Positions 1 through 7,312 of a stretch of 64,000 nucleotides of DNA are shown here, piece after piece. The notes under the pieces are model-generated. The model was not told where the DNA came from and did no database searches. It saw only the letters and a list, made by a program, of their open reading frames with translations. The stretch is taken from contig NZ_JAAIYA010000005.1 in NCBI RefSeq assembly GCF_010894405.1, positions 434,001 through 498,000 of the forward strand, given 5' to 3'. Numbering within the stretch: the stretch's first letter is position 1; the number at the start of each line of letters is the position of its first letter. The translations under genes and the position numbers were made by a program. This DNA is from Pyxidicoccus caerfyrddinensis (GTDB taxonomy: Bacteria > Myxococcota > Myxococcia > Myxococcales > Myxococcaceae).

Positions 1-285
1 AACGTGCGCCTGGGCGCGGCGTACCTGGGCCAGCTCATCAAGCACTTCGGAGGCAATGTCGCGTATGCCGTGGCCGCCTACAACGCGGGCCCCGGAGCGG
101 TGGAGCGCTGGCGCCACGCGCTGCCCCGGGCGGAGCTGGACGAGTGGGTGGAGCACATCGCCTTCGAGGAGACGCGCGGCTACGTGAAGAAGGTGCTCGG
201 CAGTTACAGCGCCTACAAGCTCCTCTACGGCAACGAGCCCGCCATCCTGCGCAACCTCCGCGTGGACGACGTCAGCGTGAGGTAG
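1..285 (+). CDS. Lytic transglycosylase (SLT fold), C-terminal fragment
   Basis: Only the last 94 codons lie in the window; the gene begins upstream. The fragment carries the AYNAGP motif that closes the active-site groove of Slt70/MltE-type transglycosylases, followed by the usual tail in which E-T-R-x-Y-V-x-K-V leads into a Tyr-rich helix. The catalytic Glu (ES motif) and the GLMQ motif must lie before the window start. Family members cleave the MurNAc-GlcNAc bond of peptidoglycan in the periplasm, forming 1,6-anhydro ends. A hairpin follows the stop codon, and the next gene is convergent. The family call is firm; the exact subfamily cannot be judged from the fragment. Confidence 0.85.
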   Translation, partial: NVRLGAAYLGQLIKHFGGNVAYAVAAYNAGPGAVERWRHALPRAELDEWVEHIAFEETRGYVKKVLGSYSAYKLLYGNEPAILRNLRVDDVSVR

Positions 286-306
286 CGGCCGTCAGCAGTA
301 CCTGTT

Positions 307-337
307 CGCGAGGCCCGCCCGTCGAGCGGGCCCCGCG
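307..337. terminator. Bidirectional hairpin between convergent genes
   Basis: A 7-bp perfect stem GGCCCGC/GCGGGCC (312-318 with 326-332), extended outward by CGCG/CGCG (307-310 with 334-337) across a one-base mismatch, sits between the stops of the transglycosylase (285) and the SDR gene (351). There is no clear T-tract, which is common for GC-rich myxobacterial terminators. Function is inferred from position. Confidence 0.5.
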
Positions 338-350
338 AGGGGACGGCGCG

Positions 351-1097
351 TTAGAAGTTGAGGCCGCCGTCCACGTCGATGGTGCGGCCGTTGAAGTAGT
401 CGCACTCGATGATGAACTTCACGGCCAGCCAGATGTCCTCGGGCAGGCCGATGCGGCCCACGGGGATGTTGGACACCAGGGCGTCACGGGCCTTCTGATT
501 CATTCCCTGCGTCATCGGCGTCTCAATCATGCCCGGGGCCACGGAGCCCACGCGGATGCCGAAGGGCGCGAACTCGCGCGACCAGGTGACGGTGTTGGCG
601 GCCAGCGCGGCCTTCGCGGACACGTAGTTGGACTGGCCGCGGTTGCCGTGCCGGGCGATGGACGACATGTTGACGACGACGCCGCCCTTGGTGTCCGTCT
701 CCGCCATCTTCGTCACCACCTCGCGCACCATCAGGGTGGCGCCGGTGAGGTTGACGCCGATGACGGCATTCCAGTCCGCGGTGGACAGCTTCTTCACCTG
801 GCCCGTGGTCCGGTCCTTCTTCACCAGCAGTGCGTCGCGGAGGATGCCCGCGTTGTTGATGAGGCCGTTGAGGCCGCCCATGGCCCCGTGCGCCCAGGCG
901 ACGAAGGAGACGATGTCGTCCTCGGAGGACACGTCCAGCTTGCGGCGGTGGATGCCGGCGGGCAGCGCGGCGAGCCGCTCCTCGTTGACGTCACCCACCG
1001 CCACCTGGGCGCCGGCCTCCTGGAGCCGCTGCGCGAAGTGCGCACCCATGCCCTGGGCGCCGCCCGTGACGATGATCTTGAGGTCCTTGAGCTGCAT
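351..1097 (-). CDS. Short-chain dehydrogenase/reductase (FabG-like)
   Basis: A 248-residue classical SDR. The N-terminus shows the NAD(P)-binding TGGAQGMG motif (TGGxxxGxG) at about residues 11-18, then NNAG, NMSS (catalytic Ser) and NYVSAK (catalytic Tyr and Lys), with the C-terminal PGMIETPM and DGG segments. The length matches the 3-oxoacyl-ACP/acetoacetyl-CoA reductase type, but the substrate cannot be assigned. The reading frame stays open a further 49 codons upstream. The start at 1097 is chosen because a GGAGAGA Shine-Dalgarno sequence lies just before it and the Rossmann strand begins directly after. The gene is monocistronic and convergent with the transglycosylase. An NADPH-dependent acyl reductase role is only a guess. 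Confidence 0.85.
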   Translation of the reverse strand: MQLKDLKIIVTGGAQGMGAHFAQRLQEAGAQVAVGDVNEERLAALPAGIHRRKLDVSSEDDIVSFVAWAHGAMGGLNGLINNAGILRDALLVKKDRTTGQVKKLSTADWNAVIGVNLTGATLMVREVVTKMAETDTKGGVVVNMSSIARHGNRGQSNYVSAKAALAANTVTWSREFAPFGIRVGSVAPGMIETPMTQGMNQKARDALVSNIPVGRIGLPEDIWLAVKFIIECDYFNGRTIDVDGGLNF

Positions 1098-1292
1098 GTG
1101 TCTCTCTCCGGAGTAGGGCGGCGCGAAGCCCCGGGGGAGCCAGCGCCACCTGGAAAAGTGGGCGCAGGCTACGCAACCCCGGCCGCGCTGGCCAGCGGCG
1201 AGAGAATTGAAAACTGAATCAGCCTTCAACTTCACTGAATGCAAAAGCGCCGCGCCACCTTGGAAGGCGGCGCGGCGCGGTGCTCTTTCGGC

Positions 1293-2510
1293 CTACATCG
1301 CCGCGGAAATCACGGCGCCCAGCCGGCGCATGCCCTCGGTAATCAGGTCGGGCGGACGGTTGGAGTAGTTGAGGCGCATGAACTCCGGGCGCGGGTTGGT
1401 GGCGAAGAAGGGGCTGCCGGGCACGAAGGCCACCTTCTGCTCAATGGCCTTGGGCAGCAGCGCGTCGCCGCTCAGGCCCGCGGGCAATTCCACCCACAGG
1501 AACATGCCGCCCTCGGGCGTCGTCCACTTCGTGCCGGCGGGCATGTGGAGCTTGAGCGCGTCCAGCATGGCGTTGGCGCGCTGGCCGTACACGGGGCGCA
1601 GCGCGTCCAGGTGGGCGTTGTAGTCGAAGCGGGTGAGCAGCTTCGCCACCGCGCGCTGGGCCAGCGTGGCGGTGTGCAGGTCCGTGGCCTGCTTGGCGAT
1701 GGTGAGGCTGCGCACGAAGTCCTTCGGGCCCACCACCCAGGCGAGGCGCATGCCCGGGGCGAGCGTCTTGGAGAAGGTGCCCAGCGACACCACCACGCCT
1801 TCGTCATCGAACGCGGCCATGGACGGCAGGTGCTCGCCGGTGAAGCGCAGCTCGCCGTACGGGTCGTCCTCGAGGATGAGGAAGCGGTACTTCTGCGCCA
1901 GCCGCACCAGCTCGCGCCGGCGCTCCAGCGAGAGGGTGGTGCCCTTGGGGTTCTGGAAGTTGGCGACCACGTACACCAGCTTGGGCCGGTGCGTGGCCAG
2001 CATGCGCTCCAGGTCATCGGTGCGCATGCCCTGGTCGTCGCTGCCCACGGTGGCGAACCGCGCCTCGTAGGAGCCGAACGTCTGCAGGGCCGCCAGGTAG
2101 CTGGGGCTCTCCACGATGACGAGGTCACCCGGGTCCAACAGCACCTTCGCCACCAGGTCGATGCCCTGCTGCGAGCCGCTGGTGATGAGCACCTGGTCGG
2201 TGGTGGCCACGCGGCCGCGCTTCTGGAGGTGGCCGCAAATCCACTCGCGCAGGGGGCCGAAGCCCTCGGTGGTGCTGTACTGGAGCGCGGCGCGCCCCTC
2301 GGTGGCGAACACCTCGGCGTGCGCCTCGGCGATGGCCTCCAGCGGGAAGAGCTCCGGGGCCGGCAGGCCTCCCGCGAAGGAGAGGATGTCGGGCCGCTCG
2401 GCGATCTTCAGGATTTCGCGCACCGCGGACGTCTTCGTCCGGGCCATCCGCTGGGCCAGTCTCCAGACCGGCGGCGGGGGAAGGGGTGCGCTCATGGCGT
2501 CGGCGCTCAT
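1293..2510 (-). CDS. PLP-dependent aminotransferase, class I/II (2-aminoadipate/aromatic type)
   Basis: A 405-residue fold-type I aminotransferase. Visible features are the LITSGSQQGIDL cofactor-phosphate segment, NFQNPKGTT, the EDDPYGELRF strand with the PLP-contacting Asp and Tyr, the Schiff-base lysine in SLGTFSKTLAPGMRL, and the substrate-carboxylate Arg in MRLNYS. The pattern is that of the Aro8/LysN/KAT-like subgroup rather than aspartate aminotransferase, so likely substrates are aromatic, branched-chain or 2-aminoadipate amino acids with 2-oxoglutarate. A strong GGAG site precedes the start. It sits 3 nt after the Lrp/AsnC gene and is almost certainly cotranscribed with it, which suggests amino-acid-responsive control. 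Confidence 0.88.
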   Translation of the reverse strand: MSADAMSAPLPPPPVWRLAQRMARTKTSAVREILKIAERPDILSFAGGLPAPELFPLEAIAEAHAEVFATEGRAALQYSTTEGFGPLREWICGHLQKRGRVATTDQVLITSGSQQGIDLVAKVLLDPGDLVIVESPSYLAALQTFGSYEARFATVGSDDQGMRTDDLERMLATHRPKLVYVVANFQNPKGTTLSLERRRELVRLAQKYRFLILEDDPYGELRFTGEHLPSMAAFDDEGVVVSLGTFSKTLAPGMRLAWVVGPKDFVRSLTIAKQATDLHTATLAQRAVAKLLTRFDYNAHLDALRPVYGQRANAMLDALKLHMPAGTKWTTPEGGMFLWVELPAGLSGDALLPKAIEQKVAFVPGSPFFATNPRPEFMRLNYSNRPPDLITEGMRRLGAVISAAM

Positions 2511-2513
2511 CTC

Positions 2514-2990
2514 TCACTCTCCTTTCAGAAGCTCGGGTGGGACACGCACGTGCGTGTCCTCCTTGATGGAAGACAGGACGATGGTGGTCTGCGTACGGGT
2601 GACGCCGGCGATGGTGCGCAGCGTCTCCACGAGGAGCGAGTCGAGCGTCTTCGTGTTGGCCGTCTTGACCTTGAGGATGTACGAGTCCTGGCCGGCCACG
2701 CGGTGGCACTCCAGGATGTCGGGCAGCGAGAGCACCTTCTTCGCGAACCCCTCGAAGTACTTGGGGTGCTCGATGCTCACGCCGATGAAGGCGGTGATGT
2801 CCTTGCCGAGCCTCGATGCGTCCACCCGCGCCGTGTAGCCGGTGATGACGCCGCGCTCCTCTAGCTTCCGGATGCGCTCGGCTACCGCCGGCTGCGACAG
2901 CCCCACGGAGCGCGACAGCTCCAGTTGCGTGGCGCGGCCGTCGCGCTGCAGCAGGTCGACGATGCGGATGTCGAGCTCGTCCAGGGGCAT
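2514..2990 (-). CDS. Lrp/AsnC family transcriptional regulator
   Basis: A 158-residue protein of standard Lrp/AsnC layout. Residues 1-60 form the winged helix-turn-helix (LDELDIRIVDLLQ at the start, then LSQPAVAERIRKLEERGVI, the recognition region). The rest is the RAM ligand-binding/oligomerisation domain with the VAGQDSYILKV stretch. Proteins of this family bind an amino acid and control nearby transport or catabolic genes, often repressing themselves. Here the likely target is the aminotransferase 3 nt downstream, which belongs to the same operon. The upstream region is AT-rich and contains a palindrome, as expected for autoregulation. Confidence 0.92.
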   Translation of the reverse strand: MPLDELDIRIVDLLQRDGRATQLELSRSVGLSQPAVAERIRKLEERGVITGYTARVDASRLGKDITAFIGVSIEHPKYFEGFAKKVLSLPDILECHRVAGQDSYILKVKTANTKTLDSLLVETLRTIAGVTRTQTTIVLSSIKEDTHVRVPPELLKGE

Positions 2991-3009
2991 GGTTCGGATG
3001 GACCTTATT

Positions 3010-3048
3010 TTTATAGGCCGTTCGAGGTTTCGGCAGTTAATTTAAATT
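3010..3048 (-). promoter_or_regulatory. Promoter and AT-rich palindrome for the lrp-aminotransferase operon
   Basis: Read on the minus strand, TTAACT (3035-3040) and TATAAA (3010-3015) are separated by 19 bp and lie just upstream of the regulator start at 2990. The perfect palindrome AATTTAAATT (3039-3048) overlaps the -35 region. In a genome of about 70% GC this AT-rich island stands out and is a plausible Lrp-type operator. The call rests on sequence pattern only. Confidence 0.5.
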
Positions 3049-3264
3049 TGATGTTCCAAGGATGCAACTGGAGGTTTTCGCCTCTGTTGCGGACCCTTCA
3101 GGACGGATTGCACGGACGGTGCCGTCGCTGGGGGACGGCCCGTGCGGGCTTTCCAGAGAGAAGTGGGAAGGAAATGCGCCACCGCGGGCAGGAGGCCTAC
3201 CCTGCGGGGCGAAGTCGCCGCCGCGCGGTGTGCGCGAGTGGACAGCGGGCGAGGAGGCGGGGCG

Positions 3265-4215
3265 CTACTCGGCGGCGGCGGTGCGGTCCAGCTGGCGGAC
3301 CGTGTGGCCCTGCTGCTGGAGGAGGGCGACGAGGCCCTTGGGGCCCACGACGTGGCCGGCGCCCACGACGACGAAGTGGGTGCGGGGCTGGGCGAGGAGG
3401 GCGTCCACGCCGGAGGCCATCTGCACGTTGCGCTCGAAGAAGATGCGCTCGTAGACGGGGCGGTAGGTGGGCTCGTTGGCGCCGTCGAGCAGCAGCGAGG
3501 CCATGCCGTCCGCGTCCCCGGCCTTCCATGCGGAGACGAGCTGGTCCAGCACGGTGCCGGCCGCGGTGGTGCGGCGGAGCTGGTCTCTGAGCATGAGGTC
3601 CTGGAGGTCGTCCGGGGTGCCGGCGAGCATGCGCAGCTGGCCCTCGGCGGTCTCCAGTTCGAGGACGCTCTTGCCGGCGTCATGGGCGCGGGTGAGGAAG
3701 GCGCGGTCGATGCCCTCGCCCTGCTTGTAGCCGGCCTGCTGCAGCTCGGTGACGCTGAGGACCATGCCCACGAGCCAGGGGCGCAGGGGCTCCAGGTTGG
3801 AGACGGGCAGGCCCATGCGCTGGGCGGCGCGGCCGAGCAGCGTCATGGTGATGGGGTCCAGCCGCTGGGACAGGCGCTGGCCATCGGGAAGCCGGCCGAG
3901 CTCCCGCACGAGCTTCTGCATGGCGGCGGGGTCCACCTTGTTCACGTCGACCTCGACGACGAGGGCATCGGACTTCGCGAAGGCGGCCTCCATGGACGGG
4001 GGGAGGGCGAGCTCGCCCGTCTTGCCCATGTGGATGGAGCCGACGAGGTAGACGGTGCCGCCGCGCGCGTGGCCGTCCTTCACCTCCCAGAGGAAGGCGT
4101 GTCCGGTGTCGACGGGGACATACGGCTTCGGCGGGGGCGTGGAGGCACAGCCCACACCGAGCAGCGCGGTGAGGAGCAGGGAGGACAGCAGGGACAGGCG
4201 CTTCATGGGGCGCAT
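3265..4215 (-). CDS. TraB/GumN family lipoprotein
   Basis: A 316-residue protein with a lipoprotein signal (LLGVGC, Cys at about residue 23) and a TraB/GumN domain filling the rest. The family's two His motifs are present: GSIHMG near residue 60 and GAGHVVG near the C-terminus, with an acidic VVEVDV strand between them. This family is related to the TIKI/ChaN/EreA metal-dependent hydrolase superfamily, so a metalloprotease-like or hydrolase role at the envelope is possible, but no substrate is known. It is unrelated to the myxobacterial outer-membrane-exchange protein also called TraB. Translation could also begin three codons later at 4206; neither start has a convincing ribosome site. Confidence 0.82.
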   Translation of the reverse strand: MRPMKRLSLLSSLLLTALLGVGCASTPPPKPYVPVDTGHAFLWEVKDGHARGGTVYLVGSIHMGKTGELALPPSMEAAFAKSDALVVEVDVNKVDPAAMQKLVRELGRLPDGQRLSQRLDPITMTLLGRAAQRMGLPVSNLEPLRPWLVGMVLSVTELQQAGYKQGEGIDRAFLTRAHDAGKSVLELETAEGQLRMLAGTPDDLQDLMLRDQLRRTTAAGTVLDQLVSAWKAGDADGMASLLLDGANEPTYRPVYERIFFERNVQMASGVDALLAQPRTHFVVVGAGHVVGPKGLVALLQQQGHTVRQLDRTAAAE

Positions 4216-4260
4216 CGAATCACCGGCGCGCGTGCGGAGTCGAGGTCCCTGAAGTGCGTG

Positions 4261-4863
4261 TCAGAGAATCACGCCGGGGAGGGTGTCGAGGACGGCGCGG
4301 ATGGCTTCCGGGGTGGTGTCGTTGCGCTTCGCCACGGCGGGGGCGAAGTACGTCACGGCGACGGTCTCCGGCGGGCCTTCCGTGAACGAATCCACGGTGA
4401 TGTGCATGCTGCCGGGCCACTGGTGGGCGAGCAGTTCGTCCTTGCGGCCTGCCGGGGCAAGAATGCTGAAGCAGGGCCAGGAAGGGAGCTTCATGCGACT
4501 GAGGTCACAGCTGATGAAGCGGCATGCGTCCAGGCGCGCATCGGTGAAGTCGCAGTCCTCGATGCTGCCAAGCTCTGGCTGCTCGGCGTAGGGCCACCGG
4601 CCAAAGTCGTTGCTGGTGATCGTGCCCGTGAATCGACATCCCTTCAGGATGACGCCCTCCCAGCGGAAGTTCTTGAGCTCCTTCTTGACGTCTACGGTGC
4701 AATCGATGAGCTGCGTCCTGGTAATCACCAATGCCCGTGTTGGGACCTTGATGATGAGATGGCATCGCCTCAACGTCAGGTGGTGACCCAGGTAGTAGAG
4801 ATGCTCCTTGCTGGTCAGCTCCAGGCGCTCGTCTTCGATGGTTGTGTCGCTGAATTGAATCAC
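4261..4863 (-). CDS. Pentapeptide-like protein, probable immunity partner of the upstream toxin
   Basis: A 200-residue cytosolic protein without a signal peptide. The middle (about residues 25-130) repeats short strands with Cys/Phe/Leu at regular spacing (LRRCHL, LKGCRFTG, IEDCDFTDARLDACRF, ISCDLS), which reads as a degenerate pentapeptide-repeat beta-solenoid. The C-terminal 60 residues are different and include a hydrophobic FSILAP segment. It begins 22 nt after the stop of the SitA-like toxin on the same strand, the standard toxin-then-immunity order of myxobacterial sitAI loci. The immunity role is inferred from position and lack of export signals. Pentapeptide-like immunity proteins are plausible, but the specific family was not recognised. 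Confidence 0.6.
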   Translation of the reverse strand: MIQFSDTTIEDERLELTSKEHLYYLGHHLTLRRCHLIIKVPTRALVITRTQLIDCTVDVKKELKNFRWEGVILKGCRFTGTITSNDFGRWPYAEQPELGSIEDCDFTDARLDACRFISCDLSRMKLPSWPCFSILAPAGRKDELLAHQWPGSMHITVDSFTEGPPETVAVTYFAPAVAKRNDTTPEAIRAVLDTLPGVIL

Positions 4864-4885
4864 GAGGTTCCTGCGCTCGATGGCC

Positions 4886-6352
4886 TTAGAAGGTAATCAT
4901 CCGGAAGAGGATGCTGGCCAACCGTTTGCCGTGCAAGGCGACGTTCGATGCTGTTCCCGAGAGGACCTCGTATTGGCAGCCCGTTCTTGGATCGACTGCA
5001 TCAACTCCGGTCTTGCTCCAGCGGAGGTGCGAGAACTCCGGCACGAGTTGCCGTTCCACGAAGCGACCCCGTGCCTCACGTTCGAGCAGGCGCGCAAGCC
5101 AGTACTCTCCCTGAGCCGTAGCCTTTCGGATGGCTTCTCGCTCTCCCGGCGAGAGTTGGTGAGGACCCCATTGCTGAGCCACGCGGGTCGCGGCCGCTTG
5201 AAGTTGGTCTCCCACGGGGTCCGCCGTCGGGATGTCCTTCACCGGCTTGTTGGCAGGCACGTGCCAGCGCTGACCGTTGGAGAGCACCTGCCGGTTGCCG
5301 CCCTGGTGCCGGATGATGGTGGTGACCGCAGCCTCTGACTCCGTGGTCGCCACACCCGCCCGGCTCCCAGGGCTCTTCATCAGGATGGAGAACGTGCCTT
5401 CGGACGAGGCGGCCACCGACTCCACCTCGGCTATCGTCGCGAGTCGGAGTCCTCCCTGTGCCTCGGCCTGCACCGCTGCCTGCGTGAAGCCGGGCAGCTT
5501 CGGCATCAACTTCGCCAGCTTCGGCACCGCGCCACCGAGGGCCGCCGTGGCCACCATCACCAGCACGCGCGCGGTGTTCTCGCCCATCACCCGGCCGAAC
5601 TTCTCTCCGGCCTCGCTCAACTCGTCGAAGGTGGTGGCCCGGTCGGCGTCCTCCACCAGCCGCACCCAGCCGCGCATGAGACTCCACACCGTGTCCACGC
5701 CCAGCCAGCCCAGCAGCAGCACCGTCATCCCCGCCGCGATGGTTTTGGAGAGCGGCTCGGGCAGTGCCCACAGCAGCAGGTAGACGACGGCCGCCCACAC
5801 CAGCATGGACAGCACGGCGGAGGGCTGCACCATGCCCTTGAGCGCCTGCGTCGTCTCCGCCAGCACCGAGCCCAGCGAAATCGCCAGGGCGAGTGCATAC
5901 CTGTCGTCACCGCGCACGGTGGGCCCATCCACCAGCAGGCGCAGGCAATCACCGCCGCCTTGCGTGCGCTGGCACCAGCGCAGGTACTCGCGCGTCAGCT
6001 CTGCTTCGGCCCGCGACGCGGCGGCGCTCACGTCCACGGGGGCCAGTCGGATGACACGTTCGCCCCGTGCCTGGGCCTCACGCGTCTCCGCGAACAACCG
6101 CCGTGCCTCCGCCTGAGGCTGCGCCACGGGACGTGCCTCGCGGGCCAGCCTCGCGACCGCCTCCGTGAAGTCGTCCTCGTCCACCTCCACCGGTTCCCCA
6201 GGCACCGTGCGCGGTGAGAAGACGCGCACCTCATACCGTGCGGCACCGGCTCCCACCTCGCCGTCATCCTCCGAGGCTCGGGTGACGCGAGGCACACCAC
6301 TGCAAGCGGTCAGCAGCATCAGCAGGACCGCGCCAGCCTGACGGAGCGTCAT
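4886..6352 (-). CDS. SitA-like polymorphic toxin lipoprotein
   Basis: A 488-residue protein. Residues 1-17 are a lipoprotein signal ending LTAC. Residues about 40-150 are a charged N-terminal region; hydrophobic segments lie at about 180-197, 205-222 and 262-275. The central stretch (VRLVEDADRATTFDEL, then GENTARVLVMVATA) matches my memory of the conserved carrier region of myxobacterial SitA5/SitA6-type toxins. The last 60-70 residues (GVDAVDPRTGCQYEVLSG, GKRLA, FRMITF) form a short, conserved-looking tip with an Asp/Glu/Lys pattern compatible with a nuclease fold. SitA proteins are delivered between kin by outer-membrane exchange and kill cells lacking the cognate SitI. The toxin activity and exact Sit class are inferences. 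Confidence 0.62.
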   Translation of the reverse strand: MTLRQAGAVLLMLLTACSGVPRVTRASEDDGEVGAGAARYEVRVFSPRTVPGEPVEVDEDDFTEAVARLAREARPVAQPQAEARRLFAETREAQARGERVIRLAPVDVSAAASRAEAELTREYLRWCQRTQGGGDCLRLLVDGPTVRGDDRYALALAISLGSVLAETTQALKGMVQPSAVLSMLVWAAVVYLLLWALPEPLSKTIAAGMTVLLLGWLGVDTVWSLMRGWVRLVEDADRATTFDELSEAGEKFGRVMGENTARVLVMVATAALGGAVPKLAKLMPKLPGFTQAAVQAEAQGGLRLATIAEVESVAASSEGTFSILMKSPGSRAGVATTESEAAVTTIIRHQGGNRQVLSNGQRWHVPANKPVKDIPTADPVGDQLQAAATRVAQQWGPHQLSPGEREAIRKATAQGEYWLARLLEREARGRFVERQLVPEFSHLRWSKTGVDAVDPRTGCQYEVLSGTASNVALHGKRLASILFRMITF

Positions 6353-6503
6353 GGGGGAACCCTCGGACTCAAGGAGGGTTCCACGTTATGCGGGGATGCT
6401 GCGCTGGTGCATGGAACGCGCGTCCCGTCTCACCGCCGATCACCCACCGACAACCTCACCGTGACGCTGGCGCGCCGGGCTCCACTGCACCCAGCATGGC
6501 GCC

Positions 6504-7145
6504 ATGGAGGAACACTTCCTGCTGCTCCCCGAGGCCCTCCCGTCCTCGTCCGTCGCGGCCCTGCAGGGCCCCGCGCTCGCGGAGCTGCGGCACGAGCTGG
6601 AGCGCGCGGGAAGGCTCTCCGTCCACGAGGTGCGCGGTCTGCGCCTGGCCGAGGAACGCCGCAAGTCCGGAGGTTGTGTCCTCTGGGCCTTCCCCAGCCT
6701 CGCGGATGCCCTCGTCTGCTGTCAGGACGGCCCCGTCGACCCACGCTTCCTCACCCAGGGCCCGCCGCCCATGCACATCGCCCGCGTGGTGGGCGAGCGG
6801 CTCCTGGCGGACACGCGCTTCATCCGCGCCGCGCCGGGCTCCGTCGCCACCGAGGTGCCTCGCCTGCTCCCCGTGCGGCAGCAGGCCTGGCTCCGGCACG
6901 CCGCCTACGCGCAGGAACAGTGGCTCCTCGCGCTCTCCGCGAAGGAGCTGGCCCAGGCTCCGCGCCTCACGCCCCAGCGCGCCCTGGAGTCCGTGCTCGA
7001 CGTCACCCTGCGCGCGACGAAGGAGCGCACCGAACGCGAGCGCCTCAAGCGTCTGCCGAGGGTGCTCGACGCCTGGCGCCCGGACGCGCTCCAGTCCTTC
7101 GCGCCCCTGCGCGAGCACGCCGCCGCCACGTTCCTCACGCGCTGA
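6504..7145 (+). CDS. Hypothetical protein, 213 residues
   Basis: No family was recognised. The protein is soluble (no signal peptide or membrane segment) and mostly helical, with Leu/Ala/Arg-rich stretches; the region FPSLADALVCCQDG contains adjacent cysteines. Its reading frame is supported by strong third-position GC. It lies between the divergent SitA-like toxin and the kinase fusion downstream, with 167 nt before the latter, so cotranscription with the kinase is possible but not shown. The C-terminal third (RATKERTERERLKRLPRVLDAW) is highly charged and probably helical. A conflict-system role is possible from context only. Confidence 0.6.
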   Translation: MEEHFLLLPEALPSSSVAALQGPALAELRHELERAGRLSVHEVRGLRLAEERRKSGGCVLWAFPSLADALVCCQDGPVDPRFLTQGPPPMHIARVVGERLLADTRFIRAAPGSVATEVPRLLPVRQQAWLRHAAYAQEQWLLALSAKELAQAPRLTPQRALESVLDVTLRATKERTERERLKRLPRVLDAWRPDALQSFAPLREHAAATFLTR

Positions 7146-7312
7146 CCGGGTGTGTGAAGACCTGGACCCTGGCTCCTGTCCGGAGGCTCACACGATCCGG
7201 AGTAACGGAGCAGGTCTCCTACAGGTGCCCCGTTCAGAGGACCTGGGCGAGCGGCTATGCTCCAGTCCTCCTCGCGGCCTTCGAAGCGACAGGGCCGGTG
7301 TGGTGACTCCTG

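Noticed and set aside
3265..4215. Myxobacterial outer-membrane-exchange TraB
   Set aside because: The protein belongs to the TraB/GumN His-motif family and lacks the OmpA-type domain of the exchange protein. It is only a shared name.
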